From Multifurca ochricompacta (taxonomy: Eukaryota; Basidiomycota; Agaricomycetes; Russulales; Russulaceae), in the NCBI GenBank assembly GCA_022496185.1, contig WTXG01000271.1, forward strand, positions 1 to 47,230: a stretch of 47,230 bases of DNA, written 5' to 3'. Of this stretch, positions 9,179 to 18,789 are shown piece after piece (the first letter of the stretch is position 1; each line of letters starts with the position of its first letter). Below the pieces are notes generated by a model, which was given only the letters and a program-made list of their open reading frames with translations, did not search any database and had not been told where the DNA came from. Made by a program: the position numbers and the translations under genes.

Positions 9179-10287
9179 TGGGAAATTATAATATTCTGGG
9201 AATGTAAACCATGCTTAAATAGCTCTATTCCAGGTCCCATCAATATTAAGATAACTATGGTAACCATATATTAAGGATTGGTTGCTGTACATTTGGTGGA
9301 GCATCAGATTCTGATATTTCTGATACCCCTCACAAAACTGAGTCAATGAGTCCCCAATTTGAAATGGGCATAGCTCCACAGGTTTTGATCAGAATTACAT
9401 AATTATTGTTGCATTACATAACCCTTATCATGTACCTTTTATGGTCTACCAAGACTTTGTTTATATTTGTTTTGGCTGATGAAATATTCAACAAACAGTG
9501 AAAACGTGCAAAACATTGACTCAGTTTTGTGAGGCACTGTATTTCTGTGGCTGCTCCTAACCCTCCAGAAGCTCTTGGAGGGGCTCCCCTAGACAACGAC
9601 TTCTCGATGGAAATGGTATTATATTGAAAACATCACGTGAAAGTATCGCGTGGAATTTTTTACCGGTAAATTACAGTAAATTACCACCTTCCCATCAAAC
9701 CCTCTTTAAATTACCAGTAAAATATTGGCCTCGAATATTTTCCGCAACCCTAATGATCAGAGTCCAAGGTCACATGTTCAAGAGTCACATGGTCTGGGGT
9801 CATGTGGTCAAGGGTCACAAGACAGGTCATAACTAAGTCCAGGTCATGTGCCCTCAGGTCATGTGGTTCAAGGTCAGTACAAGCCAAAGTCATCTAGTCA
9901 TCCAGATGGTCAGGTTCAGCAGGGACAATGTCAGGGGATTCTATGGATGTCAGCCACAGGGACAGGGTTCAGGTGCTGGCCTATGCAAGGGTCCAGCATT
10001 GGGGTCAAGGTTCCAGTGCAGGTGTCAACAAGTAGCAGAACTACTGGTGCATCAGGTGCATGCCAAGCATGAGGTCTCATGAGTCATGTGCATCTGGTCA
10101 GAGGTCCTATAGTCTGTACTGCAGGCATTGGGGTGGAGTTCAAGGAGGGTGAAGTCAGAGTCAAGGTCAGGGGTCAGGGTTGTGGTCCCAAAGCCAGAAG
10201 CTAAGGGCACCAAGTGTCAGTCCTAGGTGCACAGGCCATAGGCATCAGGTCAAGATCCTAAGGTGTCTAGCCAAAGGTAGTGAATAG

Positions 10288-10560
10288 CAGGGGTAACCCC
10301 CAGGTATCTTCATTGGTACCCATACCCATACCTGTACCCGTTGCTACAGGTACAGGTAACCTGTGGGTTGCGTGTGTTAAACACATGCAAGTTTTTTACT
10401 TGCATCGCACATTTCAGATATCTGGCCCGGGCCATCCCGGACCAAGGAGATACACAATGCATTCATTTATGGCTGCTTAAGATCCCTCAATGACTCTTGT
10501 TTTATGCTCAGAAGATTAAGATAATTTATTATTCCATTTTTATTTTATTATTCTGGTCTC
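10288..10560. repeat. Repeat unit U1 of a spaced direct duplication
   Basis: It shares GCAGGGGTAACCCC, a stretch with GTGCAAGTT...TTGCATC.CGCATTTCAGA, CCATCCC..ACCAAGGAGATACACA, GATCCCTCAAT and CAGAAGATTAA with 10693-10930. A weaker third copy starts near 11305 (TGCGCATTTTGGATAACCAGCC). No coding content or terminal signature is recognised. Confidence 0.6.
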
Positions 10561-10692
10561 AATTTTATACAAGCACAACTAAAATCCACCCCAATATACA
10601 GAGATGATTAGATAGGATGTAATAGAACATTGAATGAAAAACCTGTCAGATAACCACACAGAATGCAAAATAATTGACAAATGCATAGTGAT

Positions 10693-10930
10693 TTGCAGGG
10701 GTAACCCCTGGATATTTGTTTTGATACCCAGGTTACCCATAAAATGAAATGCGTGCAAGTTCTTTGGTTGCATCACGCATTTCAGACAATCAGCCTGGAC
10801 CATCCCAGTCTGGGAGATACACACTTGGATACAATGTGTTCATTTGTGGCTACTCAGGATCCCTCAATAATTGCTGATTTATGTTCAGAAGATTAATTTG
10901 ATTCTTTATTTACATTCTTATTTTATTTCA
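10693..10930. repeat. Repeat unit U2, direct copy of U1
   Basis: This is the direct copy of 10288-10560, about 405 bp downstream, with clear divergence. The unit is interrupted at its 3' side by the solo LTR 10934-11297; the sequence resumes as CATACAAGTGCGAC, comparable to TATACAAGCACAAC after U1. Confidence 0.6.
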
Positions 10931-10933
10931 TTT

Positions 10934-11297
10934 TGTGGAACAGGCATGGTGCAGGCTTGTACTTTAGATACTACTTTACTACTATCTTATCTCACCTTGT
11001 TAGCTGCGAGGCTTAGATGCTTTCAATAGAGCGATAGCAACTACTTTATTACAGTAGTTATACAGTGTTTATATACATTCTATGTACTATATCAGCTACT
11101 AGATTAAATGAATGCATTATCTCGTTATCTTGTTTAATGATGTGATTTGATCATATGTCAGATCTTAGATGTATATCCTAAGTATCTAATTAATTTGTGA
11201 ATGTGTTTTTGATCTCATTACTTGTGTTATCTACGCATGATCACAATCATGTTGGACCACTATCTTGGAACCTCTGTACCAGTATCTTGGTTCAACA
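10934..11297 (-). repeat. Short solo LTR related to family P; TSD CATTT
   Basis: On the minus strand it starts TGTTGAACC and ends ATGCCTGTTCCACA, close to the family P termini. It is flanked by CATTT on both sides (10929-10933 and 11298-11302). It contains a TATATAAAC box (minus strand, near 11080). At 364 bp it is shorter than the other family P LTRs, so it is a related but distinct subfamily. Confidence 0.8.
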
Positions 11298-11302
11298 CAT
11301 TT

Positions 11303-11717
11303 CATACAAGTGCGACTGTTCTGTGCATTTCTGCGCATTTTGGATAACCAGCCTGACCAGACCTGAGGAGATAAGATTGCGCAACTGTTCTGCATTTTCG
11401 GCATACAGTTCCACTTCTTTCACACACATGCCCCTTTGCCTTGCATTTCATTCTGAATGACTTGTAGTGTACAATGACCATAACTTTGAATCAATTATCC
11501 AGTTTGATTCCCTTCCATCCAACTGTCTGCATTGACTCAGATCTCAAATTGAATTTACTCTTATTTGCACTCGCTCTGCTCTACAAGTCAATCTTCATGC
11601 TATTGCCAACTGCAAATCCAGCCTACATTATACTGGACTAACACCAGTACCCTCTCACCCACTTTTTCCATATGATAAGTATAAGTAGTTACTGATTATA
11701 CTAGTAAATAATGCCAG
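11303..11717. other. Flank of the hAT gene; weak third U copy only
   Basis: Apart from the U-like stretch at about 11305-11400, I see no gene, terminus or RNA. The 3' inverted terminus of the hAT element whose gene ends at 11718 should lie here, but I could not identify it. Confidence 0.4.
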
Positions 11718-12829
11718 TCAAATCAAATCCCAATCTTCCTCAAGCTCCTCCTCCTCTCCCTCAACCTCTGGGAGAATAGTTGTGGCTTTCACATCACTAT
11801 TCTTTACATATCCCAGCTTGCTCCATTCCCCAACCATCATCAAAGCTCAAGTTGACTGAACTGAGAGGCAAGAGCAGAGATGTGACAAAAGAATGCGGCC
11901 TGTGCTGAAAACCTGCTCGACATTCACAGATGTTGCTGAAATATGTGTATTAGTAGACCCAAAAACTCTTATAACAATTTCATTACTTACCTGGTATTGT
12001 GAGATAATCCATTGCCATTTGAGAAAGCCACAGGTACATGAGTCGATGCTCATACCACCAAGCAAGAGCATCCTTTACATACTCTGGGTCTGTGCTGAGG
12101 AAGCGCTCCAGCTTGTCTTGTAGATTTGAGGGTTTGGGTGCAGCAAACACAGGAAGATCGTCAAACACATTCTTCAAGGGCAATCCTCTGGCCTATGGAT
12201 TCAATATTAATGTTAATACTTGGATCACAAGGTAAAATTATTAGTACTTACTTCTTCAAACATCTCTTTATCTTTGTCTACTGTAGCAACTTTGTAGGTG
12301 CCCTCAAATCAGTCTCGAACGATTTTCAGTGGTGTTGTGATCCACTCTTCTGTCCAGCCAGCATTTCTGAAGTACTCTAGCTTGTGTTGAGGGTGGAGAA
12401 CTAGGGAAATGATTGGCTGAATGCATAATGTGGTAGAAATGCAAGTACATACCCATAGCAATCCTATAAACCTCAGAAAGATCTGTTTTGCTGTAGTACC
12501 AGTTAAGGGTTTTCTTTGCCATTGTAAGTGCAGCTTGAATAGACAAGGGATATCGCAGATTGAGTGCATTGGTGGCAAGAACCTCATCAATGTGGTCCAT
12601 GGCAGGAATGACCATTGCAATGCTTGGGATGCCATCATGGGAGAAAAAGAGTGTTGCATCCTTGAAGATCTGGACAGAATGAGTAAAAGAATCAAACAAG
12701 GTATGAAAACTCACCTTTAGAACCTGGCACAGCTGATGAGCTATCTCCCATTCATTTGTGTCCATCTTGTACTGCCTCAGCTTCATCTCCCAGTCACCAG
12801 TGATAATGTCCAGTGCTTCAGAATATGTC
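11718..12829 (-). pseudogene. hAT (Ac-like) transposase gene, 3' part
   Basis: This is the C-terminal part of an Ac-like hAT transposase. The open blocks include KLRQYKMDTNEWEIAHQLC, IFKDATLFFS, VIPAMDHIDEVLATNAL and RNAGWTEEW. The C-terminal dimerisation domain follows (DALAWWYEH, then SVNVEQVFSTGR and LSVQST). Four GT-AG introns are inferred on the minus strand: 12714-12670, 12452-12401, 12251-12193 and 11990-11936, each 45-59 nt. Removing them restores the family's spacing. Breaks include a TGA after KIVRD and a TGA directly after LSVQST where Arg is usual. The gene ends at TGA 11718-11720 after an acidic tail. Its 5' part lies at 45699-47230; the two were separated by insertion of Gyp-A. 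Confidence 0.85.
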
Positions 12830-13426
12830 TGTTACGTCCAGTGTGGGACATTCCACATGACTTGTGTGACAGCATTTCATTCGAGATTGGGTAAGAAACC
12901 AAAAGGGCTTCTTGGAGTTAGATAGGATGAGTCAAAGTCAAAGGGGCTGTTCCCTTATGATGATGTTAAGCGGAAAGGTGTCTGAAACACCGAGACAGAC
13001 AAGTCAGAGAGGCAAAGGGGATGTCCAGAAGACAGGCACTGATGTATTCAATAAGTCAAGTCTGAGGTCTACAGCATAGCTACAGCAGACTTATATATGT
13101 AATCAAATGGGCATCTAGGAGATAAGGAATATGGAGTCAAGTGGGCCCAAATATACAGAAGTGGACGGCGTAAAGTCTGGCTTCTGATAGGGAACTAAGT
13201 AAGTGTCTGGTTGTAAGATAAATGATAAGGAAGATAAGAAAGATAAGAAAGTAACCCGTAATCATAGACAAACATGAAGTCAATAAGGACAAACATGGTC
13301 ATGGGGAAGGGAGTAGAGCATGTGATGGATCCCAGGATGGAGATGTGATCAAGAAGTGCAACATGGGTGGTAAAGTGGGATTGGCGTTGGGGAGGGTGAA
13401 GAAAAGAGGGTTACTTGGTGGGGATT
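12830..13426 (-). repeat. Gyp-A 3' LTR, truncated by 6 bp at its inner edge
   Basis: It matches 45096-45698 base for base apart from scattered transitions. It stops at GGGGATT; the final GTAACA of the partner is missing because a second LTR begins at 13427. A TATA box in the U3/R region and the shared AAGTC(A/G)AGTCT R motif are present. Confidence 0.85.
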
Positions 13427-14026
13427 TGTTACATCCAGTGTGAGACGTTCTGCATGACTTGTGCGACAGCTTTGTACATTTGTTCAGATAAGAGATCAAT
13501 AAGACCTCTTGGAGTTCGAATGGGAGAGTCAAAGTCAAAGGGGCTGTTCCCTTGTGACGATGTTAAGCAGAAAGTGCCGAAAGCACTGAGATGATCGAGT
13601 CAAAGGTTCCAAGGGGAAGTCTGGAAGACAAACACCAATGTATTCAATAAGTCGAGTCTGAGGTCTACAATGTAGCTACAGCAGACTTATATACGTAATC
13701 AAATGGGCGTCTATAAGATAAGGATCCGGGGTCAAGTGGGCCCAAATATACGGAAGCGGACGGCGTAAAGTCGGGCTTCTGATAGGGTATTAAGTAAGTG
13801 TCCGAACGTAAAGATAAGGAGATAACAAGATAAGAGATAAGAGATAAAAGGGTAAACATAGGTATACAGTATGTCAACAAGGCCAAAGCAAGTCACAGGG
13901 ACAGGAGTAAGGCACGTGACAGGTCCCAGGATGGGGATATGATCGTGAAGTGTAGAGTGGGTGGTAAAGACGGGTTGCTGTTGGGAAGGTGGAAGAAAAT
14001 GGGGTTGCTCAGCAGGGATTGTAACA
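13427..14026 (-). repeat. Solo LTR of a sister subfamily, inserted at the Gyp-A LTR edge
   Basis: It runs from TGTTACATCC to GGGATTGTAACA (600 bp) and is closer to the solo LTR 40200-40790 than to the Gyp-A LTRs, sharing for example the GTGCGACAGCTTTG and GGTTCCAAGGGGAAGTC stretches. No 5-bp duplication is left. The inserted LTR end and the host LTR end share GGATTGTAACA, so loss of one 11-bp copy could explain the seamless junction. Confidence 0.75.
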
Positions 14027-14057
14027 TCACCCCCTCTTCTGGTTCTAGCAGACCCGG

Positions 14058-15171
14058 CTAGAAACGACTCGTACCATCATCATCCTGCACCAACTCCAGA
14101 TAATCGTCAGCTACATTACGATCATTGAGGGTGTCATTCTCCTTGTCTGAATCCTGTGGGCATCTGTGATTGTGCAGGAACCTGTATGGTCCATGCTGCC
14201 CACATTGGTAACACAGGTTGTGAATTGGGCAGTCGAGTTCCCTGTGTCCTGAGTTGTGGCATAAGCACTTGCCACACCAGCCCGATGGGTTGATGATTGT
14301 CGGGGCTATGCCTACTCGGCGGAAAATACAAAACCTGCTCCAGTGCAAGTTGCTACGGCAATGACGGCACCACTTGCAATTGAGGGGGCAGTTCCAGCTA
14401 ATGTGATACTTGCTATCACATTGCCAGCACATTTCACCATGGGGGTTTTCATGCATACGTGGCATCTCAAATCAATTGGGTAGCAGCGTTGGTGCAGCTC
14501 CCAATGATTGTGGCAGGAGAGGGCATCCTTAAGTGTCAGCATACCTCTCAGCAATGGTCTGATATGCATCTCCCTTCTCCAGCCTTTTCTGAATCTCAAC
14601 CAACTCCTGTTCCACCTGGAACATCCCACTGGTCAACCTCATCATGCATTTCACGTGTTCCTGGTACTGTGCATTGAGTGTGGTGCACAGTGTCAGATTC
14701 TTCTGCAGTCTCATGACCTCTGCCTTGAGATGCAGAAGGTGCATATCGTTTAGTACTTCATCAATTGCAAATGCTTGGGAGTCCTCTGCAGCCAAATGCC
14801 CAAGCTGCTCGTCACTCATGGTATGGTGGAGGCAGCCTGTATACCTTTCCTCCAAATAAACTGGGGCCCATAGACAGGACCATTCTTCTTCATACATCCA
14901 GCAACGTCCATCCCTCTGTTGGTGTAGAAAATATACTTGGTGATGGCAACAGTCCCATCAGCCATAGTGATTTCAAGAGGGAAGTAGGTCGATGAGTTAG
15001 GATTGTTAGTGAAAAATGGAAACTCAGGGACTTCATCATCGAGCTCCATGCCTAAGAGGTTGTTTGGATGCAGCTCTTCACAGTGTTCAAAATTGTCATT
15101 TGGGTTGGGGGATTGGTTCTTCACGTGTGCTTCCACAGCTTCGTAGTCGATAGGAGAAGAGGGATGGGTGG
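14058..15171 (-). pseudogene. Gyp-A ORF3, 3' part (zinc-knuckle protein)
   Basis: This is most of the third ORF of Gyp-A, continuing from 30235-30146 on the far side of the Gyp-B insertion. The minus-strand order is an acidic N-terminal region, the YFPLEITMAD block, DVAGCMKK, a helical segment with LKAEVMRLQKNLTL and EQELVEIQKRLEKGDAYQTI, and then Cys/His clusters. Two CX2CX4HX4C knuckles (CWQCDSKYHISWNC and CRHCRSNLHWSRFC) are followed by CGKCLCHNSGHRELDC and a fourth CX2C group. A frameshift near GPVYG (about 14870) and a TGA after ERYADT break it. It ends with QDDDGTSRF and TAG at 14058-14060, 17 bp from the polypurine tract. Confidence 0.8.
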
Positions 15172-15762
15172 TGTTACAACCAGTGCCAAGCCTCCCTATT
15201 TTCTTCACCCTCCCCAATGAGAACCCATCCTTACCGCCCACTATGCACTTCCTGATCATGTCTCTGTCCTGGGATCCATCACGTGCTCTGCTTCCTTCCC
15301 TGTGACTGCTGTTTGTACCTGTTGACGTATTGTTTACTTCTGCTTGTGATCTTTCTTATCTCTTATCTCTTTATCTCTAAGACCAGACACTTACTTAGTA
15401 CCCTATCAGAAGCCAGGCTTTACGCCATCCGCTTTTGTATATTCAGGCCCATATGACTCTACGATATCTTATCTTTAGACGCTCATTCGATTACGTATAT
15501 AAGTCCACTGTAACTACATTGTGGACCTCAGACTTGACTTATTGAATACATCGGTGCTTGTCTTCTGGACTTTCCCTTTGATCCTTAAGCTTAGTTGTCT
15601 CAGTGCTTCTGGCACTTCTCTGTTCAACATTGTCTTAGAGTACAGCCTCTTTGACTTTGACTCGTCACCCCTTACTCCAAGGAGCCTTATTGGTTTCTTA
15701 CCCGAACCTGTGAATCACGCTGTCACACAAGTCATGTGGAACGTCCCACACCGGATGTAACA
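15172..15762 (+). repeat. Gyp-B 5' LTR
   Basis: It runs TGTTACAACC to GGATGTAACA. The TATA box TATATAAG is at 15496-15503, and the R-region motif AGACTTGACTT at 15530-15540 lies 27 nt downstream, a fitting transcription start. Differences from the 3' LTR seen by eye are transitions, mostly at CpG. Confidence 0.9.
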
Positions 15763-15775
15763 TCAAGTCGAGTCT
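15763..15775 (+). promoter_or_regulatory. Gyp-B self-priming primer-binding site
   Basis: The bases directly after the LTR read TCAAGTCGAGTCT. Bases 15765-15775 are the reverse complement of AGACTCGACTT, the intact form of the LTR motif at 15530-15540 (here with one C-to-T change). No tRNA 3' end complement starting TGG is present. This is the arrangement of self-primed Tf1/sushi-type elements. Confidence 0.7.
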
Positions 15776-15781
15776 CTCATC

Positions 15782-17302
15782 GTGGCTTCCAGCCGCAGTC
15801 AGACCCTCTTTCAAGAAGAACTCATTGAACGCAGAGATGAGAATAATCTTTCACAACAAGTACTTGGCTCTGCCACCTGGAAAGATTTTGAGTCCGAGTT
15901 TGGATACTATGTCTATCACGATGGAGGATACCAACCGGTAGAATACAACGATGAGAAGAGAGTTTGGTATCGTATCCAATACTCGGATAGCCGACACTCT
16001 TGGGTCACTACAGGACCTGCCCCACCCGAGTTCGGACTAGGACCGTGGAGAGAAAATCCCCCGGCTATCGTCACAGACTCCAAACCTGAAGAATATATCA
16101 AAGAACATAGTGAAGAAGCACTGGTATTAGCGTCGACTACAACCCCAGTTGCACCCAGAGTTGTCACATCCAGAGCCCCTGCTTTGACAACTCCCCAGAT
16201 TTCTATACAGTCCATGAACACTGTCACCCCGTTTTATCAGAAAATGTCCACTATCGCCGCTCAGCTCCCAGATCCGGCTCCTCCTCCTCCTCCTCCACCA
16301 CCCCCGGCCATGTTACAACCAAACATTCCCCCGCCATCGGGACGGCTGTCGGGTGTACTACCACAGACGTTCACAGGAGATCGGTCACAAAGTAAAAAGT
16401 TTATGTTGGAGTTTACGACTTTCAAAAACTTCAACCATGATGTCCCACAAATTATCAACCCTTTCCAGCGAGCCAATCTCTTCCTGTCATTAATTCAAGG
16501 AGAGGCCGTGGACGACTGGACAATGGAACAGCTGGAATGGCTGAATGAACAAATTGAGAGTGGTCGTCATACCACTAGTGAAGGCCTTTGGGAGACTGTT
16601 GCCCAGAGGTTCAAAGATGCGTTCACAGATGGGCAGGCCAAGCAGAAGGCTGCTCGAGAGCTCAAAGCTCTGAGAATGGAGAAGGGGGAACTGGATGCCT
16701 ATGTAGCAAAGTTCAGGAGCCTGGCCAACAGAGCCGGTTACGATACAGATGAAGAGGCAACACTGGATCTCTTCTCCCAGGGGTTACCCAATCCCCTGGT
16801 AAAGAATATTATCCAGTTCCACCACCCCAATGACTGGGATACATGGGTCGATGCTGCTCGATGACAGCAGCAAGATTACCTAGACTTCCAGACGCGTTTT
16901 GGGGTTGACACAAAGAAGGGAAAGACCCGCAACCAATGGAAGGCCGCCTTCAGGGTCAAACCCATGCACTCCAGTCAGAGGGATCCAAATGCCATGGATA
17001 CCTCTGCCGATAGAACCAGAGCGCGAGTTGCACTCACCGAAGATGAAAGGACGACCTTGATGAAAGAAGGAAGGTGCTTTCACTGCAAAGCTCAGGGGCA
17101 CATGTCGAGAGAATGCCTGAAGAAGGGGGCACGAGGGGCGGAAGCAATGGTCACACCCATCCGTAATAACCCACCAACTGTCGACAAGAAAATGCCAACA
17201 AAAGAGGAAAAGGCGCAGGAAATATGGGCAAATATGATGAAGGAAAGCAAAGAAGTAAGGGCCATCTTGGTGGAAAAGGCATTCACAAAAAAGGATTTTT
17301 GA
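15782..17302 (+). pseudogene. Gyp-B gag
   Basis: This is the structural polyprotein (capsid and nucleocapsid), 506 codons, read in one frame. The N-terminal block includes YYVYHDGGYQPVEY. A proline run lies at about residues 160-175 and a capsid-like helical region at about 195-360 (FMLEFTTFKNFNHD, DDWTMEQLEWLNEQ). One CX2CX4HX4C zinc knuckle, CFHCKAQGHMSREC, lies near residue 432. The only break is TGA at 16862-16864, where sister copies have CGA (Arg). The start codon homologous to the ATG of Gyp-D is GTG here, and no in-frame ATG lies between the LTR stop at 15758 and that point. It ends in the T-run that pol overlaps. Confidence 0.85.
17293..17302 (+). other. Gag-pol shift site GGATTTTTGA
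   Basis: Gag ends GAT TTT TGA while pol is open in the -1 frame from TTG at 17299. Five T residues let a P-site Phe tRNA re-pair after a one-base backward slip with a stop codon (or slow codon) next. The same GGATTTTTG string stands at this place in all four Gyp copies. Confidence 0.55.
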
Positions 17303-18190
17303 TTGGCTCAAACCCTTCGGCCTGGGTGTGAGCACTACATGTAACCTCTGTGTATACTAGTCGCTTCAAATCTTTGAAAATACCAGTACATTTCGAGACT
17401 ACACAGAAAACGGCTGACCGTGACATCCTGATTGACTCAGGTGCCACCAATAACTTTATCAGCCCGCGAATGGCAAGAACCATGGGATTGGGAATGCTGG
17501 CACTCCCCCAAGAAAAGAATATTTGGAACATTGATGGGACTGCCAACCAAGCAGGAAAGATTACACAGTACACCAATCTCAACGTTCAAGTAGGAGAAGT
17601 AACAAAAGTCATTTGCTTTCTGGTTACCAACTTAGGTAACGAAGATCTCGTCCTAGGATACCCCTGGCTTGCTGCATTCGAACCCAAGATTAACTGGGGC
17701 GATGGGACCATGGATAAGGAGTTTTATCCCGTCCTCATCACGTCACTAGGATATGACTATGCCGTCCAGCATTCGGCAGCATGCAGGATGGAAAAAGAGG
17801 ATGAAGATCCAAGTCACTGCTTCACTACCAAGGCATCGGAGCTTGCACAGAAGGCAGTAGAAGGACACAAGGAAAGGACCTTTGAGGAGGTAGTACCTGA
17901 AGAATATCACCAACACTGGAAGGTTTTCTCAGAGGAGGAATCCCAACACTTCCCACCTGCACGACCATGGGACCATGCTATTGATTTCGCACCCGACACT
18001 CCGTCAGCCATTGACTGCAAAATCTACCCATTGTCACAGGCGGAACAGACAGCACTCACTACATTCCTCAAGGAACATCTGGCAAAAGGGTACATCCATC
18101 CATTGAAGTCACCATACGCATCACCGTTCTTCTTTATCAAGAAGAAAGATGGAAAACTTCGACCTGTCCAGGATTATCGACGAGTGAATG
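17299..18190 (+). pseudogene. Gyp-B pol, 5' part: protease and start of reverse transcriptase
   Basis: The -1 frame opens at the gag stop. It has one TGA at 17329-17331 (CGA in sister copies), then KIPVHFETT, the aspartic protease motif DILIDSGATNNFI, the second protease strand VLGYPWLAAFEPKINW, and the reverse transcriptase entry [19 protein letters not shown]. The reading is cut after QDYRRVN by the 5' LTR of Gyp-C. It resumes at 25668. The enzyme normally matures from a Gag-Pol precursor inside virus-like particles in the cytoplasm. It is inactive because of the insertion. Confidence 0.9.
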
Positions 18191-18770
18191 TGTTACAAAC
18201 AGGGCCCAGCAGCCCTATTTTCTTCACTCTTCCCAACAGGGATCCCACTTGTCCACTGACACTTCACTTTCTCATTATGTCTCCCTCCTGGGACCCCTCA
18301 CATGCGTTGCTTCCATCCCCGTGACTGTTGTTTGGACTTATGTACTTACTGTTTGTCTATGATGACTCTCTCTTATCTTCTTATCTCTACGATCGGACAC
18401 TTACTTAATTCCCTATCAGAAGCAAGGCTTTACACCCTCTGCTTTTGTATCTTTGGGCCCACATGACTCCATTATCCTTATCTATAGACGCTCGCCCATT
18501 TATGTATATAAGTCCGTCCTAGCTACACTGTAGACTTCAGACTCGACTTATTGAATACATCAGTGTTAGTCTTTTGGACTTCTCCCTGAATCCTCTGACT
18601 TGTCTGTCTCAGTGCTTTTGGCACTTTCCACTCAACATCGTCTTGGGAGCAGCCCCCTTGACTTTGACTTGTTCCCTAATACTCCAAGAGGTCTTATTGA
18701 CCTCTTATCTGAAACCCTTGACCAACACTGTCACACAAGTCGTGCGGAATGTCCCACACCGGATGTAACA
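18191..18770 (+). repeat. Gyp-C 5' LTR
   Basis: It runs TGTTACAAAC to GGATGTAACA. TATATAAG is at 18505-18512 and the R motif AGACTCGACTT at 18539-18549. I count about a dozen differences from the 3' LTR, all transitions, the fewest of the three nested pairs compared. Confidence 0.9.
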
Positions 18771-18783
18771 TCAAGTCAAGTCT
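18771..18783 (+). promoter_or_regulatory. Gyp-C self-priming primer-binding site
   Basis: TCAAGTCAAGTCT directly follows the LTR. Bases 18773-18783 pair with the R motif at 18539-18549 except at one position where a CpG has decayed (CGAG to CAAG). Confidence 0.65.
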
Positions 18784-18789
18784 CTCACA

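Larger units (their letters stand above)
7920..9539. mobile_element. Tc1/mariner fold-back element: two ~784-bp inverted arms, 52-bp loop
   Basis: Both ends are CAGTGCCTCACAAAACTGAG flanked by TA (7918-7919 and 9540-9541), the Tc1/mariner signature. The left arm 7920-8704 and right arm 8757-9539 are almost perfect reverse complements; by eye I find only two single-base length differences. Each arm encodes the same N-terminal half of a Tc1 transposase. The loop 8705-8756 carries the next part on the minus strand. Each arm also contains an inner inverse copy of the terminal motif (left 8109-8133). It sits in the hAT element. Confidence 0.9.
7371..9752. mobile_element. Non-autonomous hAT transposon with TSD ATGATCAG
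   Basis: It is bounded by TAGGGTTGCGGAAAA on the left and its exact 15-nt inverse on the right, and flanked by the 8-bp duplication ATGATCAG (7363-7370 and 9753-9760). An 8-bp duplication is diagnostic of hAT elements. The first and last 200 bp carry repeated TTTACCAGTAA/TTACTGGTAAA motifs, as expected for subterminal transposase sites. The only coding sequence inside belongs to the Tc1 palindrome, so the element lacks its own transposase. It interrupts the family R LTR. Confidence 0.9.
6275..10297 (-). repeat. Second family R LTR copy, split by an hAT element
   Basis: The segment parallels 4247-5587 in order: GCTCAGCAGGG edge, GCTATAACCAAGC, AGGGAGCTAATCCCCTAAGG, CAGCATCTGGGTCAAG, CACAGGAGTCAGG repeats, CACATG repeats, ACAAGCCAAAGTC, GGGACAATGTCAGGGG, and GCACAGGCC. 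The hAT element at 7371-9752 is inserted between the CACAGGAG and CACATG blocks. Without it the copy is about 1.6 kb, longer than the first copy because its repeats are expanded. The ends are approximate and no target duplication was found. Confidence 0.65.

Noticed and set aside
7371..9752. Linking the 7371-9752 hAT element to the transposase gene at 11718-47230
   Set aside because: I could not find TAGGGTTGCGG termini around the transposase gene, so the pairing is unsupported.
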